The notes below the pieces were generated by a model, which was given only the letters and a program-made list of their open reading frames with translations, had not been told where the DNA came from and searched no databases. A stretch of DNA of 64,000 bases from Oleispirillum sp965228165 (GTDB lineage Bacteria; Pseudomonadota; Alphaproteobacteria; Rhodospirillales; Rhodospirillaceae): the NCBI GenBank assembly GCA_965228165.1, contig CBDDHB010000003.1, forward strand, positions 1 through 64,000, given 5' to 3'. Made by a program: the position numbers and the translations under genes. Positions 42,132-51,486 of this stretch are shown here, in pieces. Position 1 is the stretch's first letter; each line of letters begins with the position of its first letter.

Positions 42132-42506
42132 ATGGACCTGAGCGTTTCCTATGTGAACGGTTCCACCAGCAGCCTGCTGTCGCAGGCGGCGGGGTTGGCG
42201 CGTGCCGAGACCGCCACGCGGGCGGCGCGGATCGGCCAGGCCTCCTCGCAAGAAAATGCCGCCCGGCCCTTCGAGACGGACGAGGACGACAGCCGCGTCT
42301 GGTCCGATGGATTGGGCGACCGCTTCGCCAGCGACACCGCCAACACCCTTCTCGGCGCGCAGGAAGAGGCGACCGCGACGCAGACCGACCAAACCTATGT
42401 TTTCGACCCGCTGGACACCAACAAGGACGGCAAGGTGTCGTACTACGAATGGCTCGCGGGCCAGACTCAGTCCGCCTCGACCGCCCCGACCGCTTCCGCC
42501 GCCTGA
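42132..42506 (+). CDS. EF-hand protein
   Basis: 124 residues, no signal peptide. N-terminal Ser/Ala-rich region, then GLGDRFASDTANTLLGAQEE, then a single clear EF-hand loop DTNKDGKVSYYEW. The same two-part pattern recurs in the genes at 57985 and 58591, so this is one of three paralogues in the window. A calcium-binding regulatory role is likely but the partner is unknown. Confidence 0.75.
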   Translation: MDLSVSYVNGSTSSLLSQAAGLARAETATRAARIGQASSQENAARPFETDEDDSRVWSDGLGDRFASDTANTLLGAQEEATATQTDQTYVFDPLDTNKDGKVSYYEWLAGQTQSASTAPTASAA

Positions 42507-42515
42507 GCCTTTCCT

Positions 42516-42908
42516 TCACTCCGCCCAGGGAAGAACCGCGCCGTCCGGCCAGGAAAACAGGTGGCTGACGCAACGCGCGCAATCGCTGCTGCCGAAACCG
42601 GGAATCGGCGTGGGGAAGCCGCGCGCCGCCAAGCTTGCCGCCAGATCGCATTCGTCGCCGCCGGGGAAGACCCGGGCCCCCGCCGCGCGCCCCGCCTCGG
42701 TCAGGCGGTCGATATGCCAGCGGATGGATTTGCCGGTGCGCAGGTGGCGGGCCAGCCGCGCCCGCAGGCCGCCCGGCCCTTTGGCGCTGCCGCAATACAG
42801 ATAACGCCCGGGCGGCAGCCCCGCCGCCGGAACCTCCAGGTCCACCCGCAACACATAGGCGCCGGGCGCGGCGGGAATGGTCTCGGCGGTCGAGTGGAAA
42901 TCGCGCAT
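42516..42908 (-). CDS. DUF123 / GIY-YIG-like protein
   Basis: 130 residues. Begins with PGAYVLRVDLEVPAAGLPPG and RYLYCGSAKGPGGLRARLAR, the GIY-YIG-type pattern of DUF123 proteins, followed by HIDRLTEAG and a Cys/Asp segment (GGDECDLAASLAARG) typical of the family. Members are found alone or fused to endonuclease III; the activity is not established. Convergent with the EF-hand gene. Confidence 0.82.
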   Translation of the reverse strand: MRDFHSTAETIPAAPGAYVLRVDLEVPAAGLPPGRYLYCGSAKGPGGLRARLARHLRTGKSIRWHIDRLTEAGRAAGARVFPGGDECDLAASLAARGFPTPIPGFGSSDCARCVSHLFSWPDGAVLPWAE

Positions 42909-42967
42909 TGCGATAGCCTAAAACAAAAACATCGCGGAGGGCCTTCCCTCCGGGGGATTTCCACCCT

Positions 42968-42992
42968 CAAATCGCCCCACCGGGGCGATTTG
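42968..42992. terminator. hairpin, possible terminator
   Basis: CAAATCGCCCC-ACC-GGGGCGATTTG, 11-bp perfect stem, upstream of the DUF123 gene and downstream of the amino acid transporter genes. A second hairpin AGGGGTT-CAA-AACCCCT lies at 43132-43148, closer to the permease stop. Confidence 0.55.
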
Positions 42993-43169
42993 TCCTCTAC
43001 GAGGACCGGGGTTCCAATACCCTCCGGACTTCCCATTTGTTTGTTTTTCGCCGCGTAGCGGCAATCGGCCTGCATGTGGAAGCGATGGCTCTATCGCGCC
43101 GCGCGCAAAAACTTAAGGAATGGGGTGCGCAAGGGGTTCAAAACCCCTCGCAAAGTTTTGGCTTTCCTC

Positions 43170-43871
43170 TCAGCCGACGATCACCACCGGCTCCTTGCGG
43201 TCGGGATGCAGGCGCTTTTCCAGGAAGCGGATCAGATGGGTCAGCGCGTAGGTGATGACCAGATAGAACGCCCCGGCGGTGACGAAGCTTTCCACCGGCA
43301 GGTAGTTCTTGGCATAGAGGGTACGCGCCGTACCGGTCAGGTCGAGAAGGGTGATGGTGCTGGCCAGGGCGCTGGCCTTCAGCATCAGGATCAGTTCGTT
43401 GCCATAGGCGGGCAGCGCGATGCGGAAGGCACGCGGCAGCACGATGCGGGCATAGACCTGGCGGGCGTTCATGCCGATGGCGCGCGCCGCCTCCACCTCG
43501 CCCACCGGCACCGCCTGGATCGCGCCGCGCAGGATCTCGGTGATATAGGCGGCGGTATGCATCGAGAAGGTCAAGACCGCGCACCAATAGGCGTCGAACA
43601 GCACCGGCCAGAGGAAGCTTTGCCGCACCGCCTCGAACTGGCCGAGGCCGTAATAGACCAGAAACAACTGCACCAGCAGCGGCGTACCGCGAAAAAAGAA
43701 CACATAGACGCGCGGCAGCAGGGCCAGCCAACGCCGCCGCGACACCCGCGCCAGCGCCAGCGGCACCGCCAAGCAAAGCCCGATGGCGCCGGACAGCAGC
43801 AGCAGGTTCAGGGCCAGCACCGCCCCCCGGGCAAGCTGGGGGATCATGGCGAGAACGACGTCCCACTGCAT
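43170..43871 (-). CDS. polar amino acid ABC transporter permease (HisM/ArtM-like)
   Basis: 233 residues with about five membrane segments. HisM-type features: LARVSRRRWLALLPRVYVFF, RGTPLLVQLFLVYYGL, and the coupling loop EVEAARAIGMNARQVYARIV. Forms the channel with the HisQ-like permease; starts one base into the stop of that gene (TGATG). Last gene of a four-gene minus-strand operon. Confidence 0.88.
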   Translation of the reverse strand: MQWDVVLAMIPQLARGAVLALNLLLLSGAIGLCLAVPLALARVSRRRWLALLPRVYVFFFRGTPLLVQLFLVYYGLGQFEAVRQSFLWPVLFDAYWCAVLTFSMHTAAYITEILRGAIQAVPVGEVEAARAIGMNARQVYARIVLPRAFRIALPAYGNELILMLKASALASTITLLDLTGTARTLYAKNYLPVESFVTAGAFYLVITYALTHLIRFLEKRLHPDRKEPVVIVG

Positions 43872-44563
43872 CAGGCAAGCTCCCGCACGCCGAGGCTGGC
43901 GCGTTGTTCCATCCGCCGCAGGGCGAACGAGGCGAACGACGTCAGCACCAGATAGATCACCGCCGCCGCGAAATAGAAGGTGAAGGGTTCCTTGGTCCGC
44001 CCCACCGCCAACGCGGTGACGCGCATCAACTCCTCCAGCCCGACCACCGAGACCAGGGCGGTGTCCTTCATCAGAATCATGAACAGATTGCCCAGTCCGG
44101 GCAGGGCGATGCGCCAGACCTGCGGCAGGGTGATGCGGAAAAAGGTCTGCCGCCGGTTCATTCCCAGGGCGCGCGCCGCCTCGGCCTGGCCGGGGGGAAT
44201 GGCGATGATCGCGCCGCGAAACAATTCCGAGGCATAGGCGCCGAAGATGAAGCCCAGGGCGGTGGTGCCCGCGGCGAACGCGCTGACCTCGATATAGTCG
44301 TCGTGACCGAAGCGCGAGGCCACCGCCATCAGCGCGTCGGTGGCGCCGAAATAGAAGGTCAGCACCACCAGGAACTCGGGCAGGCCGCGCACCATGGTGG
44401 AATAGCCGTTGCCGATGGCGCGCAGGACGGCGAACTCGGACACCTTGGCGGCAGCCCCCGCCAACCCCAGAACCAGCCCCAGAATCAGGGAGGACAGGGC
44501 GAGTTGCAGGGTCACGCAGGTTCCCGCCAGAAGCTGTTCGCCGAAGCCGTGCAGATCGAACAT
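43871..44563 (-). CDS. polar amino acid ABC transporter permease (HisQ/ArtQ-like)
   Basis: 230 residues. GNGYSTMVRGLPEFLVVLTF and the coupling loop QAEAARALGMNRRQTFFRIT place it in the HisQ group. It pairs with the downstream HisM-like protein in the inner membrane. Confidence 0.88.
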   Translation of the reverse strand: MFDLHGFGEQLLAGTCVTLQLALSSLILGLVLGLAGAAAKVSEFAVLRAIGNGYSTMVRGLPEFLVVLTFYFGATDALMAVASRFGHDDYIEVSAFAAGTTALGFIFGAYASELFRGAIIAIPPGQAEAARALGMNRRQTFFRITLPQVWRIALPGLGNLFMILMKDTALVSVVGLEELMRVTALAVGRTKEPFTFYFAAAVIYLVLTSFASFALRRMEQRASLGVRELA

Positions 44564-44620
44564 GAAATACCTGAATGGACGTCCGGCGGGGCTGGTTGGC
44601 CCCGCCGGAGCGCGGACGGA

Positions 44621-45385
44621 TCAGTAGATCGGGAAGGGGAAGTACTTGGCGTTGATCTTGGCATAGGTGCCGTCGGCGACGATTTCCTTGATCGCGGCGT
44701 TCAGCCGGGTGCGCAGCTTGTCGTCGCCCTTGCGCAGCGCGATGCCGATGAAGTCGCCGTCGAACACCGGCTCGCCCTTGAACTCGAAGCCCTTGCCCGC
44801 GTCGGATTGCAGCCAGTCGTAGTTGACGAAGGCGTCCGCCAGAATCGCGGTCAAGCGGCCCGAGGCGAGATCGAGATAGGCGTTGCCCTGGGCATCATAG
44901 AGCTTGACGTCGGCGGCGGGACGGTTCTTTTCCAGCCACTGGCCGCTGATCGTGGCGCGCTGCGCGCCGACGGTCTTGCCCTTCAGGCCTTCGGCGGTGA
45001 CGTCGAGGGGAACCCCCTTCTTGCCGATGAACTGGAGCTTGTTGGTGTAATAGCGCTCGGTGAAGTCCACCGCCTTCAGGCGTTCCTCGGTGATCGACAT
45101 GGAGGAGACGATGGCGTCGAACTTGCGCTTGTTCAGCGCCGGAATCATGCCGTCCCAGTCCTGCTTGACGAAGCTGCACTCGGCCTTGATCTTGGCGCAC
45201 AGCGCCTGGGCGATATCGTAATCGAACCCGCCCAGGTTGCCCTTGCTGTCGACGGTGTTGAACGGCGCGTAGTCGCCTTCGATGCCGATGCGAAGCTTTT
45301 CGGCGGCGTCCGCGCTCGCGGCGGACAGGCCGACCATCGCCATCGCGGCCAGCGCCGCGCCCTTGACCAGTTTGCTGAACTTCAT
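44621..45385 (-). CDS. periplasmic polar amino acid-binding protein (HisJ/ArgT/AotJ-like)
   Basis: 254 residues. Signal peptide (LVKGAALAAMAMVGLSAASA), then LRIGIEGDYAPFNTVDSKGN and GGFDYDIAQALCAKIKAECS, DWDGMIPALNKRKFDAIVSS, FTERYYTNKLQFIGKKG. The closest groups bind Arg, Lys, Orn or His. Two cysteines in AKIKAEC and ALC may form the family disulfide. Confidence 0.88.
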   Translation of the reverse strand: MKFSKLVKGAALAAMAMVGLSAASADAAEKLRIGIEGDYAPFNTVDSKGNLGGFDYDIAQALCAKIKAECSFVKQDWDGMIPALNKRKFDAIVSSMSITEERLKAVDFTERYYTNKLQFIGKKGVPLDVTAEGLKGKTVGAQRATISGQWLEKNRPAADVKLYDAQGNAYLDLASGRLTAILADAFVNYDWLQSDAGKGFEFKGEPVFDGDFIGIALRKGDDKLRTRLNAAIKEIVADGTYAKINAKYFPFPIY

Positions 45386-45418
45386 CCTCGTCTCCTGTTC
45401 TGTCCGATTGTTTCGGTT

Positions 45419-46213
45419 TCAGTGAACGTGACTTGCCATGAACTGGCGCACGCGGTCGGATTCCGCGCGATTGAAGACCTTGTCCGGGGTTCCCTGCTCC
45501 TCGACCTTGCCCTCGTGCAGGAACATGATCCAGTTCGACACCTCGCGGGCGAAGCCCATTTCGTGGGTGACGATCATCATGGTGCGGCCTTCCTCGGCCA
45601 GCGAGCGGATCACCGACAGCACCTCGCTCACCAGTTCGGGGTCGAGCGCCGAGGTCGGCTCGTCGAACAGAATCACTTCCGGCTCCATCACCAGGGTGCG
45701 GGCGATCGCGGCGCGCTGCTGCTGCCCCCCCGACAGGTGCGCCGGATAATGCCCCATGTGGTCGGCCAACCCGACGCGGGTCAGCATCGCCTCGGCGCGC
45801 TCGATCGCCGCCTTGCGGCCGATTTTGGACACCTGGATCGGCGCTTCGATGACGTTTTGCAGAACCGTCAGGTGCGGCCACAAATTGAACGACTGGAAGA
45901 CGAAGCCGATGCGGGCGCGCAGGCGCGCCAGTTGCCTCTGGTCGGCGGGAACCAGGCCGCCGCCCTTCGCGGGCTTGGTGCGGATTTCCTCGCCGCGCAG
46001 CAGGACGCGTCCGTGGTCGGGGGTTTCCAGATAGTTGATGCAGCGCAGGAAGGTGCTTTTCCCCGAACCGCTGGACCCCAGAATCGAAATTACGTCGCCG
46101 CATTTCGCGCTGACCGACACGCCCTTCAGGACTTCGTTGCCGCCGAAGCGTTTGTGGATGTTCTCCACCTCAAGCACGGCGGAAGCGGCGGGGTCGAAGG
46201 CAAGTTCACTCAT
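45419..46213 (-). CDS. polar amino acid ABC transporter ATP-binding protein (HisP-like)
   Basis: 264 residues from ATG 46213; the frame extends upstream to an ATG at 46261 but that part is not conserved-looking. Walker A GSSGSGKSTF, Q-loop FVFQSFNLWPHLTV, signature LSGGQQQRAAIA, Walker B VILFDEPTSALDP, H-loop VTHEMGFA. First gene of the operon ATPase - binding protein - HisQ - HisM. Confidence 0.9.
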   Translation of the reverse strand: MSELAFDPAASAVLEVENIHKRFGGNEVLKGVSVSAKCGDVISILGSSGSGKSTFLRCINYLETPDHGRVLLRGEEIRTKPAKGGGLVPADQRQLARLRARIGFVFQSFNLWPHLTVLQNVIEAPIQVSKIGRKAAIERAEAMLTRVGLADHMGHYPAHLSGGQQQRAAIARTLVMEPEVILFDEPTSALDPELVSEVLSVIRSLAEEGRTMMIVTHEMGFAREVSNWIMFLHEGKVEEQGTPDKVFNRAESDRVRQFMASHVH

Positions 46214-46376
46214 CGGCGGGGGATTCCTCGTTGTCCGAGGCGGAACCTTAAAACGCTCCACACCTTGTCACAACAGTTTATTGGACCCTGACAATCGGCG
46301 TTTTCATCCCGGCTTGATGGCCGCGCCGTCGCGGTATACACACCACTGTCGCGTCCCTTCCCCGCCGGATTTCCCC

Positions 46377-47288
46377 ATGCGCCGCCTGCACGCCAATCTT
46401 CTGCTGCTCACCGCCTCCCTGATCTGGGGGGTGACGTTCTCCATCCAGCAGATGGCGATGCAGCACATCGGCCCCACCCTGTTCACCGGGCTGCGCTTCC
46501 TGATGGGCGCGGCGGTGGTGCTGCCCTTCGCCCTGCGCGAGGCCAGGACGAAACGCCGCGACGAGGCCTGGACCCTGGCCCCGTCCTCCCTGCCCTGGCT
46601 GACGCTGACCGGCTGCGTGCTGTTCCTCGCCGCGCTGTTGCAGCAAATCGGCATCGCCGGAACCTCGGTCGCCAACGCCGGGTTCCTCACCGCGCTTTAC
46701 GTACCGCTGACGCCGCTTCTCGCCTTCCTGGTGCTGCGCCAGGTTCCCCACCCGGCGATCTGGCCCGCCGCCGCCGCCTGCCTGGGCGGCGCGTACCTGA
46801 TGGCGGGCGGCGCGCTGGACACGATGCGCGAAGGCGACGTCTGGGTGATCGCGGGCAGCCTGTTCTGGGCGACCCACATTCTTCTGATCGGCGCGATGAC
46901 CGCCCGCGTCGGCGCGCCGTTCGTCATCTCCTGCGCGCAATTCGCGGTGTGCGGCGCGGTCGGCATGGCCTGGGGGCTATCCACCGAGACCCTTTCCTGG
47001 AGCGCGGTGGCGGGCGCATGGCCGATGCTGGCGTTCTCCGGCATCCTGTCGGTGGGCACCGGCTTCACCTTGCAGGTGGTGGGGCAGCGCCACACCCCCG
47101 CCGCCGACGCTTCGATCATCCTGAGCGGCGAGACGGTCTTCGCCGCGATCGCCGGGGTGATCCTGCTGGGGCAGTCCCTAAGCCTTCTGGAATTGCAGGG
47201 CTGCGCCCTGATCCTTTGCGGCGTTCTGGCGGTGGAACTGTTGCCCCTGGCGGTCGAAAAGTGGAAGGACCGCAGGGCGGACCGCTGA
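46377..47288 (+). CDS. EamA/DMT-superfamily transporter
   Basis: 303 residues with about ten membrane segments in two EamA repeats (LLTASLIWGVTFSIQQMAMQ, then GSLFWATHILLIGAMTAR). Members export metabolites or amino acids; the substrate is unknown. Divergent from the amino acid transporter operon, with about 160 bases between. Confidence 0.85.
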   Translation: MRRLHANLLLLTASLIWGVTFSIQQMAMQHIGPTLFTGLRFLMGAAVVLPFALREARTKRRDEAWTLAPSSLPWLTLTGCVLFLAALLQQIGIAGTSVANAGFLTALYVPLTPLLAFLVLRQVPHPAIWPAAAACLGGAYLMAGGALDTMREGDVWVIAGSLFWATHILLIGAMTARVGAPFVISCAQFAVCGAVGMAWGLSTETLSWSAVAGAWPMLAFSGILSVGTGFTLQVVGQRHTPAADASIILSGETVFAAIAGVILLGQSLSLLELQGCALILCGVLAVELLPLAVEKWKDRRADR

Positions 47289-47369
47289 TCGCGGCTCGGC
47301 ATTTTCGTCTTGCCCGGCGGAAACCGGCATCCTACGTAGGGTGTTTCCCTGTCCCATCGGAGATCCCCC

Positions 47370-48818
47370 GTGTCGTCCTCGCCGCTTGCCGACCTTGCCC
47401 CCGCCGCCCTGTGGCGCGCCTTCGCCGACCTTTGCGCGATTCCGCACCCCTCGCGGCACGAGACCGCGATCATCGCCTTCCTGCGCGACCGCGCGGCAGC
47501 CAGGGGCCTTCCCGCCGAGATCGACGCCAAGGGCAACCTGATCGTCCGCAAACCCGCGACTCCGGGCAAGGAGACCCGCCCCGGGGTGATTCTGCAAGCG
47601 CATGTCGACATGGTGCCCCAGGCCAACGCCGGAACCCTTCACGACTTCGCCGTCGATCCGATCCGCCCGCGCGTCGAAAACGGCTGGGTGGTCGCCACCG
47701 GCACCACTCTCGGCGCCGACAACGGCATCGGCGCGGCGGCGATGCTGGCGCTGATCGAGGACAAGGCGGTGGCCCACGGCCCGCTGGAATTCCTGTTCAC
47801 GGTGGAAGAGGAAATCGGCCTGAACGGCGCGCGGGCGGTCGCCCCCGGCGCACTCAAAGGATCCATTCTGCTCAACCTCGACAGCGAAGACGACGGACGC
47901 ATCACCATCGGCTGCGCCGGAGGCCGCGACGTCACCGCCACCCTGCCCCTGCCCCGCGCCGCCGTTCCGTCCGGATCGCTCGGCCTGAGGGTCGCGGCGC
48001 GCGGCCTGAAGGGCGGACATTCCGGGCTGGATATCCACAAAGGCCACGGCAACGCCATCCGCATCCTGGCGCGGGCTTTGCGCGCCGCCACCGCCGCGCC
48101 GTCGCTGCGTCTGGCGTCGATTTCCGGCGGCACCACGCGCAACGCCATCCCGCGCGAGACGGAAGCCCTGATCGTCCTCTCCCCCGGCGAGGAAGCCGCC
48201 GCCCGCGCCGCGATCGTCGCCGCGACGGCGGAGATGACGGCGGAACTGGCCTTCGCCGACCCCGGACTGTCGATCGCCGTCGAGGCGGCGAAAGCCCCCG
48301 CCGACGGATTCGCCGACGCGACGCCGCCGCTGCGCGCCCTGTCCGCCTGCGTCGACGGCATCGCGCGGCTGAGCGACACCCTGCCCGGCGTGCCCGAGAC
48401 CTCCAGCAACATCGGCGTCATCGCCACCGAGGAGTCCGGCGTGCGCATCGTCTGCATGGTGCGCAGCAGCGTCGATACCGCCCGCGACGCCCTGGTGGCG
48501 CGGATCGCCGACCTTTTCGCCCTGGCGGGCGGGGAAACCCGCCTCGGCGAGCCCTACCCCGGCTGGAAGCCGGACCCGAAGGCGCGCATCCTCGCCCTCT
48601 TGAGCGACCTTTACCGGCAACGCACCGGCACGGCCCCCGCCGTGGACAGCGTCCACGCGGGCCTGGAATGCGCCATCCTGGGGGCGACCTATCCGAATTG
48701 GGAGATGGTCTCGATCGGGCCGAACATCCGCAACCCCCATTCCCCCGACGAACGGGTGGAGGTGGCGAGCGTCGGCAATTTCTGGACGCTGCTCACCGCC
48801 GCTCTGGAAGCGGTTTAG
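47370..48818 (+). CDS. pepD: PepD-type aminoacyl-histidine (Xaa-His) dipeptidase
   Basis: 482 residues, M20 family zinc peptidase. GTG start with a GGAGA upstream. Conserved: FADLCAIPHPSRHETAII, ILQAHVDMVPQ (zinc His and Asp), LGADNGIGAAAML, TVEEEIGLNGA (general base Glu and zinc Glu), LLNLDSEDDG, and HAGLECAILG with a late histidine. Cytoplasmic hydrolysis of dipeptides such as carnosine-type substrates. Confidence 0.92.
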   Translation: MSSSPLADLAPAALWRAFADLCAIPHPSRHETAIIAFLRDRAAARGLPAEIDAKGNLIVRKPATPGKETRPGVILQAHVDMVPQANAGTLHDFAVDPIRPRVENGWVVATGTTLGADNGIGAAAMLALIEDKAVAHGPLEFLFTVEEEIGLNGARAVAPGALKGSILLNLDSEDDGRITIGCAGGRDVTATLPLPRAAVPSGSLGLRVAARGLKGGHSGLDIHKGHGNAIRILARALRAATAAPSLRLASISGGTTRNAIPRETEALIVLSPGEEAAARAAIVAATAEMTAELAFADPGLSIAVEAAKAPADGFADATPPLRALSACVDGIARLSDTLPGVPETSSNIGVIATEESGVRIVCMVRSSVDTARDALVARIADLFALAGGETRLGEPYPGWKPDPKARILALLSDLYRQRTGTAPAVDSVHAGLECAILGATYPNWEMVSIGPNIRNPHSPDERVEVASVGNFWTLLTAALEAV

Positions 48819-48824
48819 GCAGGC

Positions 48825-49859
48825 TCACAGCGGCCGGTTGTCCACCTTCGGCGCCAGCGCGCGGAACAGACGGGCGGGGTCGGCCAATTCCGGCCCCGCT
48901 TCCAGTCCCCGGTCGCCGCGCCGGACCAGCACCACCGGCGCCGCCTCGCCCGAGGTGATGCGATAGGGCTTGCCGGAAAAGGCGAAGGCCTCCACCGCCC
49001 CCGCCATCGCCTCGACGAAGGCGGGCTCCATCCAAGGCAGCGCGCCGTCACGAATCTCCGCCTGCACCTCGTCCACCTGCTCGCGCAGGATGTCGCCGAC
49101 CGGGCGGCGGTCGCCGTTTTCCTTCGCCTGGAATTCGATGCGGCGGCGCACCGCGCCGAGGTCGGTCATCGCGAAGCCGAGACCGCCGATATCCACCCGA
49201 TCGATCGCCTTGCCCGCGGTCGCGCCGAACGCCGCGGCGGCAACGACCGGCGGCACCCCGGCCTGCGTCGCTTCCTCCGCCCACCGGGCGACGTCGCGCA
49301 GGGTTGCGCTGTCCAGGCCGCCCACCGTCGCGGTCAGCCCGAAGGAGACGAAGCCGTGCAGGGTCACCGCGCCCGCCACCCGGAACCGCTTCGCCGCGTC
49401 GTCCATGGCGTACGAGGCATCGGCGTCCACCACCATCTCGTCGATGCCCTGGGCGCGCAGTTCGTCGGCGTTCGCGGCATAGGCGCAAGAAGCCCCGGTC
49501 GCGGCGCAGTCCTTCTCCCACTGAGCGAAGGCCAGGCGAATTCCCCGCACCGCGAGCGCCGCCTTGCGCGGCAGTCCCTGGGGGTTTTCCTCGTAATCCT
49601 TGACCTCAACCCGGTCGATCCGCCAGACCACCGCGCCGTTCTCGGTGAAAGTCAGATTCGACAGCGTCACCCCGGAAGAGAAGGGGGAGACCTTCAGGGA
49701 TTCATAACGCACCGCCTCGGACAGGCCCATCTCCGCCAGGCGCGCATCGACCCGCTCGCGGGCACCGCCCTCCATCCGGTCCAGGACCAGGGCGTACCCG
49801 CCGAAGGCCAGGGCTCCCGCCGCCGCCACCGCCAAACCGATCTTGCCGCCGCGCCGCAT
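48825..49859 (-). CDS. membrane-anchored hypothetical protein (DUF945-like)
   Basis: 344 residues with a single N-terminal hydrophobic segment (IGLAVAAAGALAFGGYALVL) and a long periplasmic, beta-rich body (VRYESLKVSPFSSGVTLSNL, VTLHGFVSFGLTATVGG). The layout resembles DUF945/AsmA-like proteins but I am not certain. Convergent with pepD, six bases apart. Confidence 0.65.
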   Translation of the reverse strand: MRRGGKIGLAVAAAGALAFGGYALVLDRMEGGARERVDARLAEMGLSEAVRYESLKVSPFSSGVTLSNLTFTENGAVVWRIDRVEVKDYEENPQGLPRKAALAVRGIRLAFAQWEKDCAATGASCAYAANADELRAQGIDEMVVDADASYAMDDAAKRFRVAGAVTLHGFVSFGLTATVGGLDSATLRDVARWAEEATQAGVPPVVAAAAFGATAGKAIDRVDIGGLGFAMTDLGAVRRRIEFQAKENGDRRPVGDILREQVDEVQAEIRDGALPWMEPAFVEAMAGAVEAFAFSGKPYRITSGEAAPVVLVRRGDRGLEAGPELADPARLFRALAPKVDNRPL

Positions 49860-50106
49860 GTCGCGCCCTTCCCTGCCATGATGCGAAGGGGCGCATCAGA
49901 GCATGCCCCGCCGCGCCTGTCCAGCCGGTGAAGTTCCGCCCAAAGCATGACCGAAAAACCGCCGGAAGGATGATTTTTGTGTGAACCGCTTCACTGACGG
50001 CGTGACCGCCAAGGACGAGGACGCCGTCATCGGGTTCGCGGTGCTGACACCCCTCGACATCCCCTCATCTCCCGTCAGCCGCGAATTCCGCCATCCCAAG
50101 GCCCAG

Positions 50107-50143
50107 AAGCCCCGGCCGCTCCCATGGTCGGGGCTTCACTTTT
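50107..50143. terminator. terminator hairpin after rlmJ
   Basis: AAGCCCCG...CGGGGCTT, followed by a T-rich stretch in the plus direction (CACTTTTG) and an A-less end in the minus direction. It overlaps the last bases of rlmJ. Confidence 0.5.
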
Positions 50144-50960
50144 GCGCCGCGCCGCCGATCCGGCGCAAACGGTGGGAACCGCCGAATCCGGCGGACTCCA
50201 GACAGCCGAAGGCTTCCGCCGCTTCCTCGTCCAGGCGCCAGGGCGGATTGACCACCGCCACGCCCGAACCGTAAAGCCCCCGCCCCGCGCCGGGATCGCG
50301 GCGATGCCATTCGCTGACCAGAACCTCGGGGAAGCCCGCGTCGGCCAAAGCCGCCAGCAGGGTTTCGTGCCGCGCCTCGAGCAGCAGCGGATACCAGACG
50401 AAATACACGCCCCCCCGCCAGCGCGCGAAGGCCTTGGCCACCGCCGCCGGAATCGCGCGGTATTCGTCCTTGACCTCGTAGGCCGGGTCGATCACCGCAA
50501 CCCCCCGCTTTTCGGGTGGGGGAACCAGCGCCAGCAGCGCCTCCATCGCGTCGCGGCGGTGCAAGTGGGCGCGCGGATCGCGTCCCACGGCGCGGCGCAA
50601 TGCCTCGTGCGCGCGGGGATGCAGCTCCACCGCCAGCAGACGGTCGGCGGGGCGCATCAGGCGCAGCGCCAGCAACGGCGAACCCGGATAGAAACCGCCG
50701 CCGCCCAGCCCATCGCGATAGGCGCGGACGATTTCCGGCGGATCGGTCAGGGCAAGGAACCGCGCCACCCCATCCGCCGCCTCGCCTCCCGCCACCGCCT
50801 CGACGCTGGAGAGGTCGTAGCCCCCCTCCCCGGCGTGGGTATCGATGACGCAGAAGGGGGTTTCCTTCCGCGCCAGGGCCAGCAGCACCCGCGACAGCAG
50901 AAGGTGCTTGTGGACGTCGGCGAAATTTCCGGCGTGATAGCGGTGCAGATAGCTCAGCAT
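50136..50960 (-). CDS. rlmJ: 23S rRNA (adenine2030-N6)-methyltransferase RlmJ
   Basis: 274 residues from ATG 50960 (MLSYLHRYHAGNFADVHKHL is the conserved RlmJ start). It methylates A2030 of 23S rRNA. Seen: VIDTHAGEGGYDL (SAM motif), GGGGFYPGSPLLALRLMR, AVIDPAYEVKDEY (catalytic motif, here DPAY instead of DPPY), YFVWYPLL. The upstream in-frame extension is not part of the family. Confidence 0.93.
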   Translation of the reverse strand: MLSYLHRYHAGNFADVHKHLLLSRVLLALARKETPFCVIDTHAGEGGYDLSSVEAVAGGEAADGVARFLALTDPPEIVRAYRDGLGGGGFYPGSPLLALRLMRPADRLLAVELHPRAHEALRRAVGRDPRAHLHRRDAMEALLALVPPPEKRGVAVIDPAYEVKDEYRAIPAAVAKAFARWRGGVYFVWYPLLLEARHETLLAALADAGFPEVLVSEWHRRDPGAGRGLYGSGVAVVNPPWRLDEEAAEAFGCLESAGFGGSHRLRRIGGAAQK

Positions 50961-51033
50961 GACGTTTCCGGGACAAGGCCGACGATCGCCGCACTCTGCC
51001 AAGCCCAGGCCCGCCTGTCCATGGCGATGCGGA

Positions 51034-51486
51034 TCAAGGCTTGCAGACGTCGCGACGCACCTGCGGCAACAGGGCGCGCAGACCGGTCAGCCGTTCCTCC
51101 GGGGTGTCGAACACCCGCACCAGATCGCTGTAGATGCGGGCGGCGATGCGGCCATGGTGCTGCGGTTCCATCACCACCCCCTCCTCGGCGGCGGTGGCGT
51201 AAAGAACCTCTTGAATCCGCGCCAGAAGCCCCTCGTCGATCATCGGCGGCAGCAAACCGGAAAACGGCTTCGCCCGGCCCGCGATCAACCAGTCCAGCGA
51301 GACCTGGAAGATTTCGGAAATCCGCACCAGCGCCTCGGGCGGAGGAAAGCTCACCCCGCGCTCCCACCCCGCCACCGTGGTCAACGGCAGCCCCAGGGTC
51401 GCCGCGAAATCGGCCCGCGTCATCGCACCGCGCGCGGCGATCAGCCGTTCGGCGAATGCGGTTCGCGGCTTCAGCTTCCTGGCCAT
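51034..51486 (-). CDS. XRE-family transcriptional regulator with C-terminal domain
   Basis: 150 residues from ATG 51486, GGAGG upstream. Helix-turn-helix at about 8-65 (LIAARGAMTRADFAATLGLP, VAGWERGVSFPPPEALVR), C-terminal helical part (LARIQEVLYATAAEEGVVM) that may sense a ligand or drive dimerisation. Targets unknown. Confidence 0.8.
   Translation of the reverse strand: MARKLKPRTAFAERLIAARGAMTRADFAATLGLPLTTVAGWERGVSFPPPEALVRISEIFQVSLDWLIAGRAKPFSGLLPPMIDEGLLARIQEVLYATAAEEGVVMEPQHHGRIAARIYSDLVRVFDTPEERLTGLRALLPQVRRDVCKP

Noticed and set aside
49981..50274. Plus-strand ORF starting GTG 49981
   Set aside because: It overlaps the 3' end of rlmJ and its terminator, and its second half is antisense to rlmJ.
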